Positions 1 through 7,409 of a stretch of 41,685 nt of DNA are shown piece by piece. Source of the DNA: Erythrobacter sp. Lineage in GTDB: Bacteria > Pseudomonadota > Alphaproteobacteria > Sphingomonadales > Sphingomonadaceae. The position numbers and the translations under genes were made by a program. Every line of letters begins with the position of its first letter. Position 1 is the stretch's first letter. A model generated the notes under the pieces. That model did no database searches, was not told the origin of the DNA, and worked only from the letters and a program-made list of their open reading frames with translations. The stretch spans positions 1-41,685 of the forward strand of contig PNKW01000022.1 of assembly GCA_013822695.1 (NCBI GenBank). Direction: 5' to 3'.

Positions 1-320
1 AAATGCGGCTCCTATTCCTCAGAAGGAGGCAAACCGATACGCAAAGTTTTACCGATATTTGCCGAACTTTGCTTCGTTCGAGCGATAGCTTCGTCTTCGC
101 AGCGCCGGTCATGGAAGAAAACTGCGGCGGCCGGTCCGCGTTTTATGTCTAAAATCGACTTCGCCGATTGGCAAAAGCAGTCAGCCCATGCCCCCGGTGG
201 CAGTGCTCAATAATCCGGCCACTCACAAAACATAAAGAAAACAATAAGATATGGATGAAGTGGTGTGAGTAGCGTGAGTTGATCCCGGTTAACCGGTACG
301 TTTCGAACCACAGACTGGTC
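1..320. other. AT-richer non-coding stretch
   Basis: I find no convincing reading frame here. The stretch is visibly more AT-rich than the rest of the window. It holds a 12-bp perfect palindrome, CCGGTTAACCGG, at about 285-296, but no recognisable promoter or RNA. It lies on the 3' side of the minus-strand tRNA-Pro gene, the side where integrative elements usually join tRNA genes, so it may be the edge or relic of an island. That last point is inference. Confidence 0.4.
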
Positions 321-354
321 CTAAAATCACCCAGTCATCGTAAGGCGACTGGTG
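321..354 (-). terminator. Terminator of tRNA-Pro
   Basis: Read on the minus strand, CACCAGTC (354 to 347) pairs with GACTGGGTG (336 to 328) with one bulged G. The loop is about 10 nt and the hairpin is followed by ATTTTAG. It lies just downstream of tRNA-Pro and fits a rho-independent terminator with a weak U-tract. Confidence 0.5.
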
Positions 355-382
355 AAAAAATTAATTAAATCATGCAACTAAT

Positions 383-459
383 TGGTCGGGGAGAGAGGAT
401 TCGAACCTCCGGCCCCTGCCTCCCGAAGACAGTGCTCTACCAGGCTGAGCTACTCCCCG
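383..459 (-). tRNA. tRNA-Pro (anticodon CGG)
   Basis: On the minus strand a full cloverleaf can be drawn. The acceptor stem is CGGGGAG/CTCCCCG with discriminator A, followed by an encoded CCA at 385-383. The anticodon arm is CTGTC-TTCGGGA-GGCAG, giving anticodon CGG (codon CCG). The T-loop is GTTCGAATC. The gene stands alone, and its 3' end faces the AT-richer left edge of the window. Confidence 0.95.
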
Positions 460-570
460 ACCGTGTCGTTCCCGCGCGGCAAAACTGCCCTGCGGGTCGA
501 GGCAAGGCGCGCCCTATAGGTGTGGATGGGCATGGTGGCAAGCGGGCAATTGCGGCTTATAGGTGGAGCC

Positions 571-1539
571 ATGGCGAGCAGCGCGATTCCCCTTTCTCCC
601 CCGGTAGAAGCTCATCCCGAGCAGCAATATCTCAATCTGATGCTCCAGATCTGGGAGACCGGCAGCGAGCGCGTCGATCGCACCGGGGTGGGCACGCGCT
701 CGGTATGCGGGGCGGTGCTGCGATTCGATCTCGGCGGGGGCGCGATGCCGCTGCTCACCACCAAGCGGGTCTACTGGAAGACCGCGACGCGCGAGCTGCT
801 GTGGTTCCTCACAGGTGAGACCAACATTCGTCCGCTGGTTCTCCAGGGGGTGAAGATCTGGAACGAGTGGCCCCACGCGCGCTACGTCCGCGAGACGGGC
901 GATCCGGTCAGCCTCGATGATTTCGTCCAGCGAATCGCCGAGGACGAGGCCTTCGCGCAGCGCTGGGGGGATCTTGGGCCGGTCTATGGCAAGCAGTGGG
1001 TCGACTGGCCGACCTATCGCTACCGCCCGGACGGGCTGTTCGAACGGGGCGAGGGGATCAACCAGGTCGCGCAGGTGATCGAATCGCTGCGCACCAGCCC
1101 CGGCAGCCGCCGCCACATCATCGAGGGCTGGAACGTCGCCGAGCTTGACCGCATGGCATTGCCGCCGTGCCACAAGACCTACCAGTTCCATGTCGCAGGG
1201 GAGGGGGCGGACGCCCGCCTCAATTGCCTCCTCTACCAGCGCAGCTGCGATGTCGCGCTGGGCCTGCCGTTCAACCTGTGGTCGGCCGCGCTGCTCACCC
1301 GGATGATCGCGCAGCAGGTGGACATGCAACCGGGCGAGCTGGTGTGGATGGGGGGGGACGTCCACCTCTATTTGAATCACGCGCACCTGATCGAGGAACA
1401 GCTTGCGCGCCAGCCGCAAGGCCACCCCAGGCTGGAGATTACGCGAAAGCCCGAAACAATTTTCGGATATAAAATCGACGACTTCGCGGTGCATGATTAC
1501 GCGCCGCTACCGCCGATCAGCGCCCCTGTTGCGGTCTGA
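571..1539 (+). CDS. thyA: Thymidylate synthase
   Basis: Folate-dependent thymidylate synthase, which methylates dUMP to dTMP using 5,10-methylene-THF in the cytoplasm. The 322-residue product carries the catalytic cysteine in LPPCH (about C200), the following RSCDVALGLPFN dUMP-binding segment, and the C-terminal KIDDFAVHDYAP region. It is longer than the E. coli enzyme (264 aa) because of an insertion before the catalytic region, around residues 110-165, as in other long-form ThyA proteins. An upstream in-frame ATG exists at 520, but the ATG at 571 is preceded by AGGTGGAG and begins the alignable sequence, so I chose it. It appears to be monocistronic. A palindrome and the bkd promoter region follow. 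Confidence 0.95.
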   Translation: MASSAIPLSPPVEAHPEQQYLNLMLQIWETGSERVDRTGVGTRSVCGAVLRFDLGGGAMPLLTTKRVYWKTATRELLWFLTGETNIRPLVLQGVKIWNEWPHARYVRETGDPVSLDDFVQRIAEDEAFAQRWGDLGPVYGKQWVDWPTYRYRPDGLFERGEGINQVAQVIESLRTSPGSRRHIIEGWNVAELDRMALPPCHKTYQFHVAGEGADARLNCLLYQRSCDVALGLPFNLWSAALLTRMIAQQVDMQPGELVWMGGDVHLYLNHAHLIEEQLARQPQGHPRLEITRKPETIFGYKIDDFAVHDYAPLPPISAPVAV

Positions 1540-1574
1540 GCGGGCCTTGTGCGTCGCGCTTGACCGCTCCCCGC

Positions 1575-1601
1575 GCTTGAAATAAAAATACGTATTCAAG
1601 C
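1575..1601. promoter_or_regulatory. Inverted repeat upstream of the bkd operon
   Basis: GCTTGAA (1575-1581) and TTCAAGC (1595-1601) are perfect 7-bp inverted repeats around an A-rich spacer. The spacer overlaps a second palindrome, AATACGTATT (1587-1596). This is the only AT-rich patch between thyA and the bkd start at 1655. It is more likely an operator or promoter element than a thyA terminator, since no T-tract follows. The binding factor is unknown. Confidence 0.4.
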
Positions 1602-1654
1602 AATGATCACATCCGCTCCGCGCGTTGTCGATCACCACGGGGAGAGCGTGAGAG

Positions 1655-2950
1655 ATGGCCGATCAGGCGACACCGTCAGACAGCAACCGTCCGGCGCTCG
1701 CGTTGCACGTGCCCGAGCCGAAATACCGGCCCGGCGACACTGCCGACTTCTCGCATATCGACATCGGGCAGCCCGGCGATCAACCGCGCCCGGATGAGGG
1801 GATCCACCCCTCCCAGATGGCAGGGCTAGCCTATGGGCTCGTGCGGGTGCTGGGAGACGACAATCAGGCCCATGGGCCCTGGAACCCGCGCCTCTCGCCG
1901 GAAACCTTGCGCACCATGCTCGGCCACATGGCGCTGGTGCGGGCCTTCGACGAACGCATGTTCCGCGGGCAAAGGCAGGGCAAGACCAGCTTCTACATGA
2001 AGTGCACCGGTGAGGAGGCGACCTCGATCGCGCCCGCCATGGCGCTCGCCAGCGACGACATGATCTTCCCCTCCTATCGCCAGCAGGGCATCCTGCTGGT
2101 GCGCGGCTATCCGCTGATCGAGATGATCAACCAGATCTATTCGAACAAGGCCGACAAGCTGAAGGGCCGCCAGCTGCCGATCATGTATTCGAGCCGCGAG
2201 CACAGCTTCTTCAGCATCTCGGGCAACCTTGCCACCCAATGCCCGCAGGCGGTGGGCTGGGCGATGGCAAGCGCGGCGCGCGGCGACAGCCGGATCGCGG
2301 CCAGCTGGGTGGGCGAGGGCAGCACCGCCGAGGGCGACTTCCACTCGGCCTGCACCTTCGCTGCGGTCTACAATGCCCCGGTGATCCTCAATGTGGTCAA
2401 CAACCAGTGGGCGATTTCGAGCTTTTCCGGGTTCGCCGGGGCCGAGCGCACCACCTTTGCCGCACGTGGCCTTGGCTACGGGATCGCCGCGCTCCGGGTC
2501 GACGGCAACGACGCGCTCGCCTGCTATGCCGCCACCGAATGGGCCGCGAACCGCGCGCGTGGCAACCACGGGCCGACCCTGATCGAATATTTCACCTACC
2601 GCGCAGAGGGCCACTCCACCTCGGACGATCCCTCGGGCTACCGTTCTGCGCAGGAGCGCGAGGAATGGCCTCTGGGCGATCCGGTGACGCGGCTCAAGAA
2701 GCACCTCATCGCCATCGGCGAATGGGACGAGGACCGCCACGCCGCTATGGACCTCGAATGTGCCGAGCGCGTGAAGACCACCACCAAGGAGGCCGAGAAG
2801 AACGGCATCCTCGGCCATGGTCTCCACCACCCGTTCCACACCATGTTCGAGGACGTCTACGAGGAACTGCCCTGGCACCTCGAGGAGCAGGCTGACCAGG
2901 CCATCCGCGAACGCATCGCCAAGTTCGGCACCGAAAGGCCCTTCGGATGA
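1655..2950 (+). CDS. bkdA1: 2-oxoisovalerate dehydrogenase E1 component, alpha subunit
   Basis: Thiamine-diphosphate-dependent decarboxylating subunit of the branched-chain 2-oxoacid dehydrogenase complex (valine, leucine and isoleucine degradation). The 431-residue product has the ThDP/Mg motif GEGSTAEGDF...NVVNNQ at about residues 220-251. It also has the active-site loop RAEGHSTSDDPSGYR and the long N-terminal extension (to about residue 80) typical of BCKDH E1 alpha rather than pyruvate dehydrogenase E1 alpha. The ATG at 1655 follows GGGGAGAGCGTGAGAG. The stop overlaps the beta-subunit start by 4 nt (ATGA), implying translational coupling. The exact 2-oxoacid preference is inferred from family resemblance. 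Confidence 0.92.
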   Translation: MADQATPSDSNRPALALHVPEPKYRPGDTADFSHIDIGQPGDQPRPDEGIHPSQMAGLAYGLVRVLGDDNQAHGPWNPRLSPETLRTMLGHMALVRAFDERMFRGQRQGKTSFYMKCTGEEATSIAPAMALASDDMIFPSYRQQGILLVRGYPLIEMINQIYSNKADKLKGRQLPIMYSSREHSFFSISGNLATQCPQAVGWAMASAARGDSRIAASWVGEGSTAEGDFHSACTFAAVYNAPVILNVVNNQWAISSFSGFAGAERTTFAARGLGYGIAALRVDGNDALACYAATEWAANRARGNHGPTLIEYFTYRAEGHSTSDDPSGYRSAQEREEWPLGDPVTRLKKHLIAIGEWDEDRHAAMDLECAERVKTTTKEAEKNGILGHGLHHPFHTMFEDVYEELPWHLEEQADQAIRERIAKFGTERPFG

Positions 2951-4011
2951 GCGACCACCCCGCAAACCTGGGCGAGAACGTGATCGCCGACGCCCCCGAG
3001 CGCCGCCTCAACATGATCGAGGCGATCAACGAAGCGCTCGACATCATGCTCGCGCGTGATCCCGATGTGATCATCATGGGCGAGGATGTCGGCTATTTCG
3101 GCGGTGTGTTTCGCGCCACGGCGGGCTTGCAGGCCAAGCACGGCAAGACCCGCGTGTTCGATACGCCGATCAGCGAATGCGGCATTATCGGCGTCGCGGT
3201 TGGGATGGGCGCTTACGGCCTGCGCCCCGTGCCCGAAATCCAGTTCGCCGACTATATCTACCCCGGTCTCGACCAGCTGATCTCCGAAGCCGCGCGGCTG
3301 CGCTACCGTTCGGCGGGCGACTATATCGCGCCGATGACGGTGCGCTCGCCTTTCGGGGGCGGTATTTTTGGCGGGCAGACCCACAGCCAGAGCCCCGAGG
3401 CATTGTTTACCCATGTCGCGGGTCTCAAGACCGTGATCCCGGCGACCCCTTATGACGCCAAGGGGCTGCTGATTTCCGCAATCGAAGACAATGATCCGGT
3501 GATCTTCTTCGAGCCCAAGCGCATCTATAACGGCCCCTTCACCGGCTTCTACGACAAGCCGGTCGAGCCGTGGAAGAAGCACCCCGATTCGGGCGTGCCA
3601 GAAGGCTACTACAAGGTGCCGCTCGGCAAGGCCCGCAAGGTGCGCGAGGGCGAGGCGCTGACCGTGCTCGCCTATGGCACCATGGTCCACGTCGCCGAAG
3701 CCGTCTGCCGCGAGAAGGGCGTCGATGCCGAAATCCTCGACCTGCGCACACTGGTACCGCTCGACATCAAGGCGATCGAGGCTTCGGTGGAGAAGACCGG
3801 GCGCTGCCTGATCGTCCACGAGGCGACCCGGACTTCGGGCTTCGGCGCGGAATTGTCGGCGCTGGTCACCGAGCGCTGCTTCTACCACCTCGAAGCGCCG
3901 GTCGAACGCGTCACCGGCTTCGACACACCCTATCCCCACAGCCTCGAATGGGCCTATTTCCCCGGCCCGGTCCGCATCGGCGAGGCGATCGACAAGCTTT
4001 TGAGCGAGTAA
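2947..4011 (+). CDS. bkdA2: 2-oxoisovalerate dehydrogenase E1 component, beta subunit
   Basis: Beta subunit that completes the alpha2beta2 E1 heterotetramer with the preceding gene and binds the pyrophosphate side of ThDP. The 354-residue product shows the transketolase pyrimidine-binding fold (MGEDVGYFGGVFRAT, near residues 45-60) and PISECGIIGVAVGMG. The C-terminal transketolase domain contains LDLRTLVPLD and VHEATRTSGFGAE. Length and motifs fit the E1 beta family. It starts inside the end of the alpha gene (4-nt overlap) and is followed after 5 nt by the E2 gene, so the three form one operon. Confidence 0.93.
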   Translation: MSDHPANLGENVIADAPERRLNMIEAINEALDIMLARDPDVIIMGEDVGYFGGVFRATAGLQAKHGKTRVFDTPISECGIIGVAVGMGAYGLRPVPEIQFADYIYPGLDQLISEAARLRYRSAGDYIAPMTVRSPFGGGIFGGQTHSQSPEALFTHVAGLKTVIPATPYDAKGLLISAIEDNDPVIFFEPKRIYNGPFTGFYDKPVEPWKKHPDSGVPEGYYKVPLGKARKVREGEALTVLAYGTMVHVAEAVCREKGVDAEILDLRTLVPLDIKAIEASVEKTGRCLIVHEATRTSGFGAELSALVTERCFYHLEAPVERVTGFDTPYPHSLEWAYFPGPVRIGEAIDKLLSE

Positions 4012-4016
4012 CCGCG

Positions 4017-5345
4017 ATGGCCAAGTTCATTTTCAAGATGCCCGACGTGGGCGAAGGCGTGGCCGAGGCGGAAGTCGTCGAATGGCACGTCAAGGTCGGC
4101 GACCGCGTCGAGGAAGACCAGCACATCGTCGACGTGATGACCGACAAGGCGACGATCGACATCGAAAGCCCGGTCTCGGGCGTGGTGACGACGCTGGCGG
4201 GCGAGGTGGGTGACACCGTCGCGATCGGCGGGATGCTGCTGGTGATCGAGACCGAAGGCGACTCTGGCGGCGAGGCGACCGAAGAGGAAGCCGAAGCCGA
4301 GGCCGAGCAGATCGAGGACGACATGTCCGATGAGGGTGAGGCTGAGGAGGTGGCCGTAAAGCCCCTTCCCGTGGGGGAAGGGGTTGGGGATGGGGGTCCT
4401 ACGGTCAAACCCGGAGACACCCTCGCACTGTCGGACCCCCACCCCCCGGCCCCCTCCCACAAGGGAGGGGGGGATAAGGTCCTCGCCAGCCCCGCTGTGC
4501 GGCAGCGCGCAAAGGATCTCGGCATCGACCTTACGCAGGTCAAGCCCGCCGCCGATGGCCGCGTGCGCCATGCCGATCTCGACGCCTTCCTCGCCTATAA
4601 TGCGGGGAGCGGCTTTGGCGCAGCAGGCAAGGCGCGGGCCGACGAGACGATCAAGGTCATCGGCCTGCGCAAGCGCATCGCCCAGAACATGGCCGCGGCC
4701 AAGCGCCACATCCCGCACTTCACCTATGTCGAAGAATGCGACGTCACCGACTTGGAAGAACTGCGTGCGCAGTTGAACGCGGCGCGCGGCGATCGACCCA
4801 AGCTCACCATGCTGCCGCTGCTGATCACCGCTATCTGCAAGTGTGTGCCGCAGTTCCCGATGATCAACGCGCGCTATGATGACGAGGCGAATGTCGTCAC
4901 CCGCTACGGCGCGTTGCATCTCGGCATGGCGGCGCAGACCGACAGTGGGTTGATGGTGCCGGTGATTCGCGACGCGCAGAGCCGCAACCTGTGGCAGCTC
5001 GCCCGCGAGATCGGCCGCCTCGCCGAGGCCGCGCGCAGCGGCAAGGCGAGTTCGGAGGAGCTGTCGGGCTCGACGCTGACCGTCACCTCGCTCGGGCCGC
5101 TCGGCGGGGTCGCGACCACCCCGGTCATCAACCGCCCCGAGGTCGCGATCATCGGCCCCAACCGCATCGTCGAGCGCCCGATGTTCGTCCCCGACGGGAT
5201 GGGCGGCGAGCGCATCGCCAAGCGCAAGCTGATGAACATCTCGATCTCCTGCGACCACCGCGTGGTCGACGGGCATGATGCGGCAAGCTTCATCCAGGCG
5301 ATCAAGAAGCTGATCGAGACCCCGGCGCTGTTGCTGGTCGATTGA
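4017..5345 (+). CDS. bkdB: Dihydrolipoamide acyltransferase (E2) of the branched-chain complex
   Basis: Core E2 of the complex: it carries the acyl group on lipoate and transfers it to CoA. Domains in the 442-residue product: lipoyl domain 1-78, with the lipoylated lysine in DKATID (K44); an acidic linker; the E3/E1-binding domain (LASPAVRQRAKDLGIDL...DAFL); and the catalytic acyltransferase domain ending with SCDHRVVDGHDAASF, which holds the catalytic His. An upstream in-frame extension exists, but the ATG at 4017, 5 nt after the E1 beta stop, begins the lipoyl domain. The linker encoded by 4361-4474 is not normal linker. It is the translation of a palindromic repeat (see the repeat entry) that adds about 38 residues. 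No E3 gene lies nearby, so E3 must be encoded elsewhere. Confidence 0.93.
   Translation: MAKFIFKMPDVGEGVAEAEVVEWHVKVGDRVEEDQHIVDVMTDKATIDIESPVSGVVTTLAGEVGDTVAIGGMLLVIETEGDSGGEATEEEAEAEAEQIEDDMSDEGEAEEVAVKPLPVGEGVGDGGPTVKPGDTLALSDPHPPAPSHKGGGDKVLASPAVRQRAKDLGIDLTQVKPAADGRVRHADLDAFLAYNAGSGFGAAGKARADETIKVIGLRKRIAQNMAAAKRHIPHFTYVEECDVTDLEELRAQLNAARGDRPKLTMLPLLITAICKCVPQFPMINARYDDEANVVTRYGALHLGMAAQTDSGLMVPVIRDAQSRNLWQLAREIGRLAEAARSGKASSEELSGSTLTVTSLGPLGGVATTPVINRPEVAIIGPNRIVERPMFVPDGMGGERIAKRKLMNISISCDHRVVDGHDAASFIQAIKKLIETPALLLVD
4361..4474. repeat. Palindromic repeat inserted in frame in bkdB
   Basis: Two C-rich/G-rich hairpins face each other. The left is CCCCTTCCC-gtg-GGGGAAGGGG (about 4362-4383). 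The right is CCCCCTCCC-acaa-GGGAGGGGG (about 4450-4471). They are separated by a less repetitive spacer. The architecture and base composition match the elements at 11363-11493 and 37636-37806. It contributes the PLPVGEG...PAPSHKGGG segment of the E2 linker without shifting the frame. Confidence 0.75.
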
Positions 5346-5378
5346 TTGGGGTAATGTCGGCGGCGGGAGGTGTCCGGC

Positions 5379-5945
5379 ATGATCTGTGATCCGCGCATCG
5401 ACGAATACATCGCCAAGGCGGCACCCTTTGCGCAGCCGATCCTTACGCATCTCCGCGCGCTGGTTCACCAGGCGCTGCCGGAGGCCGAGGAGACCATCAA
5501 GTGGGGCATGCCGCATTTCATGGTGGGCGGGAAGAACGTCGTCGGCCTCGCGGCGTTCAAGGCTCACGCTTCGGTGGTGATCCACCACGAGGAGCGCACC
5601 GGCGAGGGCATGGGTGCCTTGGGCAAGCTCGCGAGCCTTGCCGATCTGCCGCCCGACGAGGAACTGATCGCGCGCTTTCAGGTCGGTCAGGGAGCGCTTG
5701 CCAGGCCGCGGCCGAAGCCCGCTCCGAGGCCCGAGCTTCCCGTCCCGCCCGCATTGGCCGCCGCGCTCGATTCAGCGCCCGCCGCGCGCGCCGCCTTCGA
5801 TTCCTTCGCCCCGTCGCACCGCCGCGAATATGTCGAGTGGATCGCCGACGCCAAGCGCGAGGACACCCGGGCCAAGCGGGTTGCGCAGGCGGTGGAATGG
5901 CTCGCCGAAGGCAAGAAGCGCCACTGGAAGTACGAGAACTGCTGA
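5379..5945 (+). CDS. YdeI/DUF1801-family protein
   Basis: Protein of about 188 residues. An N-terminal DUF1801-type domain (frataxin-like fold; PILTHLRALVHQALPEAEETIKWGMPHFM, K-G-A-x-V-x-H pattern) is followed by a proline-rich hinge. The C-terminal YdeI/OmpD-associated helical domain contains FDSFAPSHRREYVEWIADAKREDTRAKRVAQAVEWLAEGKKRHWKYENC. The biochemical function of the family is not established. A GTG at 5370 lies within the SD, whereas the ATG at 5379 sits 8 nt behind GGGAGG, so I use the ATG. It follows bkdB by 33 nt and could be read through from the operon, though no functional link is evident. Confidence 0.85.
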   Translation: MICDPRIDEYIAKAAPFAQPILTHLRALVHQALPEAEETIKWGMPHFMVGGKNVVGLAAFKAHASVVIHHEERTGEGMGALGKLASLADLPPDEELIARFQVGQGALARPRPKPAPRPELPVPPALAAALDSAPAARAAFDSFAPSHRREYVEWIADAKREDTRAKRVAQAVEWLAEGKKRHWKYENC

Positions 5946-6065
5946 GCGTCTCGCGGGCCGCTCAAAATTTGCCGCAATGGCCGTTGACAGCCCGATGCAC
6001 CGGCCCTAATGGCGCTGCTCCACGAACGGGACGGCGCAGCCGGAACGTTCGGAAGGACAAGATGC

Positions 6066-6142
6066 GCGGGTGTAGCTCAGTCGGTTAGAGCGTCGGCCTG
6101 TCACGCCGAAGGTCGCGGGTTCGAGCCCCGTCACTCGCGCCA
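6066..6142 (+). tRNA. tRNA-Asp (anticodon GTC)
   Basis: Cloverleaf with acceptor stem GCGGGTG/CACTCGC, discriminator G and encoded CCA at 6140-6142. The anticodon arm is TCGGC-CTGTCAC-GCCGA, giving anticodon GTC. The T-arm contains GGTTCGAGCC. A terminator-like hairpin follows about 34 nt downstream. Confidence 0.96.
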
Positions 6143-6175
6143 CTTGTTCCTCGGGAAGGCCGCAAGGGCCATGCG

Positions 6176-6205
6176 AAGGCGGGCGTTTAGTCCGCCTTTT
6201 CTTTT
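6176..6205 (+). terminator. Terminator after tRNA-Asp, overlapping the DUF2842 stop codon
   Basis: AAGGCGG (6176-6182) pairs with CCGCCTT (6192-6198) and is followed by a T-rich run, TTCTTTT. The hairpin overlaps the last codons of the convergent DUF2842 gene, so one element probably serves the tRNA transcript while lying in coding sequence of the other strand. Confidence 0.6.
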
Positions 6206-6429
6206 GGCTTTGGCGGGCTCCAGCTCCCCGTTTCCATCCAGATCAGGAAGCGCCGCAAGGGCAGCAGCCAGATGAGCCCGAGCACGGTATAAACGACCGC
6301 CTGCGCGCCGCCCGACCAGGTGCCGATGATGTCCGGCGCATAGCGCGCGATCACCACGCCATAGATGATCAGCAGGATGAACAGGCTGACGATGCCGAAG
6401 GGGATACGCCAGGTCGGGGTCTCGCGCAT
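6187..6429 (-). CDS. DUF2842 small membrane protein
   Basis: 80-residue protein with two predicted transmembrane helices: about residues 9-27 (PFGIVSLFILLIIYGVVIA) and 42-60 (AQAVVYTVLGLIWLLPLRRF). The C-terminus is Lys/Pro-rich. The N-terminal TPTWRIPFG pattern is typical of alphaproteobacterial DUF2842 proteins, whose function is unknown. It lies 3 nt downstream of the 5-formyl-THF cyclo-ligase stop on the same strand, so the two are probably co-transcribed. Confidence 0.8.
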   Translation of the reverse strand: MRETPTWRIPFGIVSLFILLIIYGVVIARYAPDIIGTWSGGAQAVVYTVLGLIWLLPLRRFLIWMETGSWSPPKPKEKAD

Positions 6430-6432
6430 GTC

Positions 6433-7011
6433 TCAGAGGCTTCCGTAGATCCGGGTGGGAGTGACGACCGCGTCCAGCGGCTTGTCGTGGGGCTCGGTCG
6501 GCAGGGTATCGCAGGCTTGCGCGTCCCATGCGAGGCCAACGGCGAGGGCGGGGGGATGTTCCGCGAGCCAGCGGTCATAATGCCCGCCGCCCTGTCCGAG
6601 CCGCTCGAGCGCGGGGGTGAAGCCCACCAGCGGGACGAAGAGCACGTCGGGCACCAGCGGCTCGGCGTCGGCGGCAGGCTGGAGGATGCCGAAGGGGCCG
6701 ACTTCCAGATCGTCCTGCGCGTAAGGATCGGTGTGGTGGCGGAAGCTCATCGGGGCGTCAGGTGAAGTGAAATGGGGCAGGGCGATGGTGTGCCCGGCGT
6801 CGCGGAAGAAGCGCGCGTAGGCCGCCGCCGGGGCCTCGAAGGGGCCGGCATGATAGACGCCGATCACCGCCTCGGCCGGAATACGCGCGAGTAGCGGGGC
6901 AGGGGGGCGGTGGAACAGCAGACCGCGGATCGCATCAGGCAGGGCCTCGACATGCGCCTTACGCGCGGCGCGCAGGGTCTTGCGGAGTTCGGATTTGGTG
7001 GGGTCGGTCAT
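6433..7011 (-). CDS. fau: 5-formyltetrahydrofolate cyclo-ligase
   Basis: ATP-dependent cyclisation of 5-formyl-THF to 5,10-methenyl-THF, a salvage step of folate one-carbon metabolism. The 192-residue protein has the N-terminal KSELRKTLRAARKAH segment that contributes to nucleotide binding. The signature GQGGGHYDRWLA lies near residues 138-149. Position immediately downstream of a 6S RNA gene and zapA is the classic zapA-ssrS-ygfA arrangement known in proteobacteria. Separated from 6S by about 230 nt that hold a palindromic repeat. Confidence 0.9.
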   Translation of the reverse strand: MTDPTKSELRKTLRAARKAHVEALPDAIRGLLFHRPPAPLLARIPAEAVIGVYHAGPFEAPAAAYARFFRDAGHTIALPHFTSPDAPMSFRHHTDPYAQDDLEVGPFGILQPAADAEPLVPDVLFVPLVGFTPALERLGQGGGHYDRWLAEHPPALAVGLAWDAQACDTLPTEPHDKPLDAVVTPTRIYGSL

Positions 7012-7060
7012 TGGATCAGGCGGTAGACCCCGAGTGGGTTAGCGGCAAGGACATGCGTCG

Positions 7061-7110
7061 CTCGCCCCTCCACCACCTTCGGTGGTTCCCCTCCCCTTAA
7101 GGGGAGGATC
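7061..7110. repeat. Single arm of the palindromic repeat family
   Basis: The arm consists of GCCCCTCCACCACC-ttc-GGTGGT followed by CCCCTCCCCttaaGGGGAGGAT. Read on the minus strand it matches the left arm of the imuB copy (a G-rich run, ACCACCGAAGGTGGTGGAGGGGC) almost base for base. Only one arm is evident here. The 7111-7210 region beyond it holds other short GC hairpins, such as GGCCCCGCAGGGGCC, but no gene. Confidence 0.75.
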
Positions 7111-7240
7111 ATCGGCCGCAGGCCGCAAGCGCGAACGCGCGCCCGGAAGGGTGGCCCCGCAGGGGCCGGGCCCCTGGAGGAACCGCATCGCGGAGGCGAT
7201 GCGAAAATCAAGAAAGTGACGGAACCACCATGGGTCGTTT

Positions 7241-7409
7241 GCGCTAGAAATCCTCTGACGCGTGGTACGTCAGGTGGGCGCCGTATACCCGAGACTTCCG
7301 GACGAACCGGCAGGCAAGGGCAGGGACAGCTCCCATTTGGATTACTTATAGCCTCAGGGATATTCAATCGGCTCGTGCCGGGCAGTCCCGCCGCCCTCTA
7401 TCTAGGCGC
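7241..7409 (-). ncRNA. ssrS: 6S RNA
   Basis: Regulatory RNA that binds the sigma70 holoenzyme. On the minus strand the closing stem is GCGC-c-TAGA (7409 to 7401) with TCTAGCGC (7248 to 7241). Inside are segments resembling E. coli 6S in the same order: GAGCCGATTGAATAT (compare GAGCCGATATTTCAT), GGTTCGTCCGGAAGTCT (compare GGTCCGTCCGAGAAGCC) and CACCTGACG...CGTCAGAGG (compare CACCTTGAACC...GGTTCAAGG). The predicted length of about 169 nt is normal for the family. The zapA-ssrS-5-FCL ligase order is the conserved synteny. The predicted 5' end overlaps the last codons and stop of zapA by about 8 nt. The exact ends are my structural inference. Confidence 0.83.

Noticed and set aside
514..1494. Long open frame on the minus strand opposite thyA
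   Set aside because: High-GC shadow frame, with His/Arg/Gly-rich composition and no domain. The plus strand encodes an intact ThyA.
1700..1712. CACGTG core in GTTGCACGTGCCC as a second parS
   Set aside because: It lies in bkdA1 and matches only the central bases. The flanks deviate from the parS consensus on both sides.
7184..7203. Hairpin CGCATCGC-GGAG-GCGATGCG as a terminator for 6S RNA
   Set aside because: On the minus strand the T-run precedes the hairpin instead of following it, so it is not a standard intrinsic terminator.
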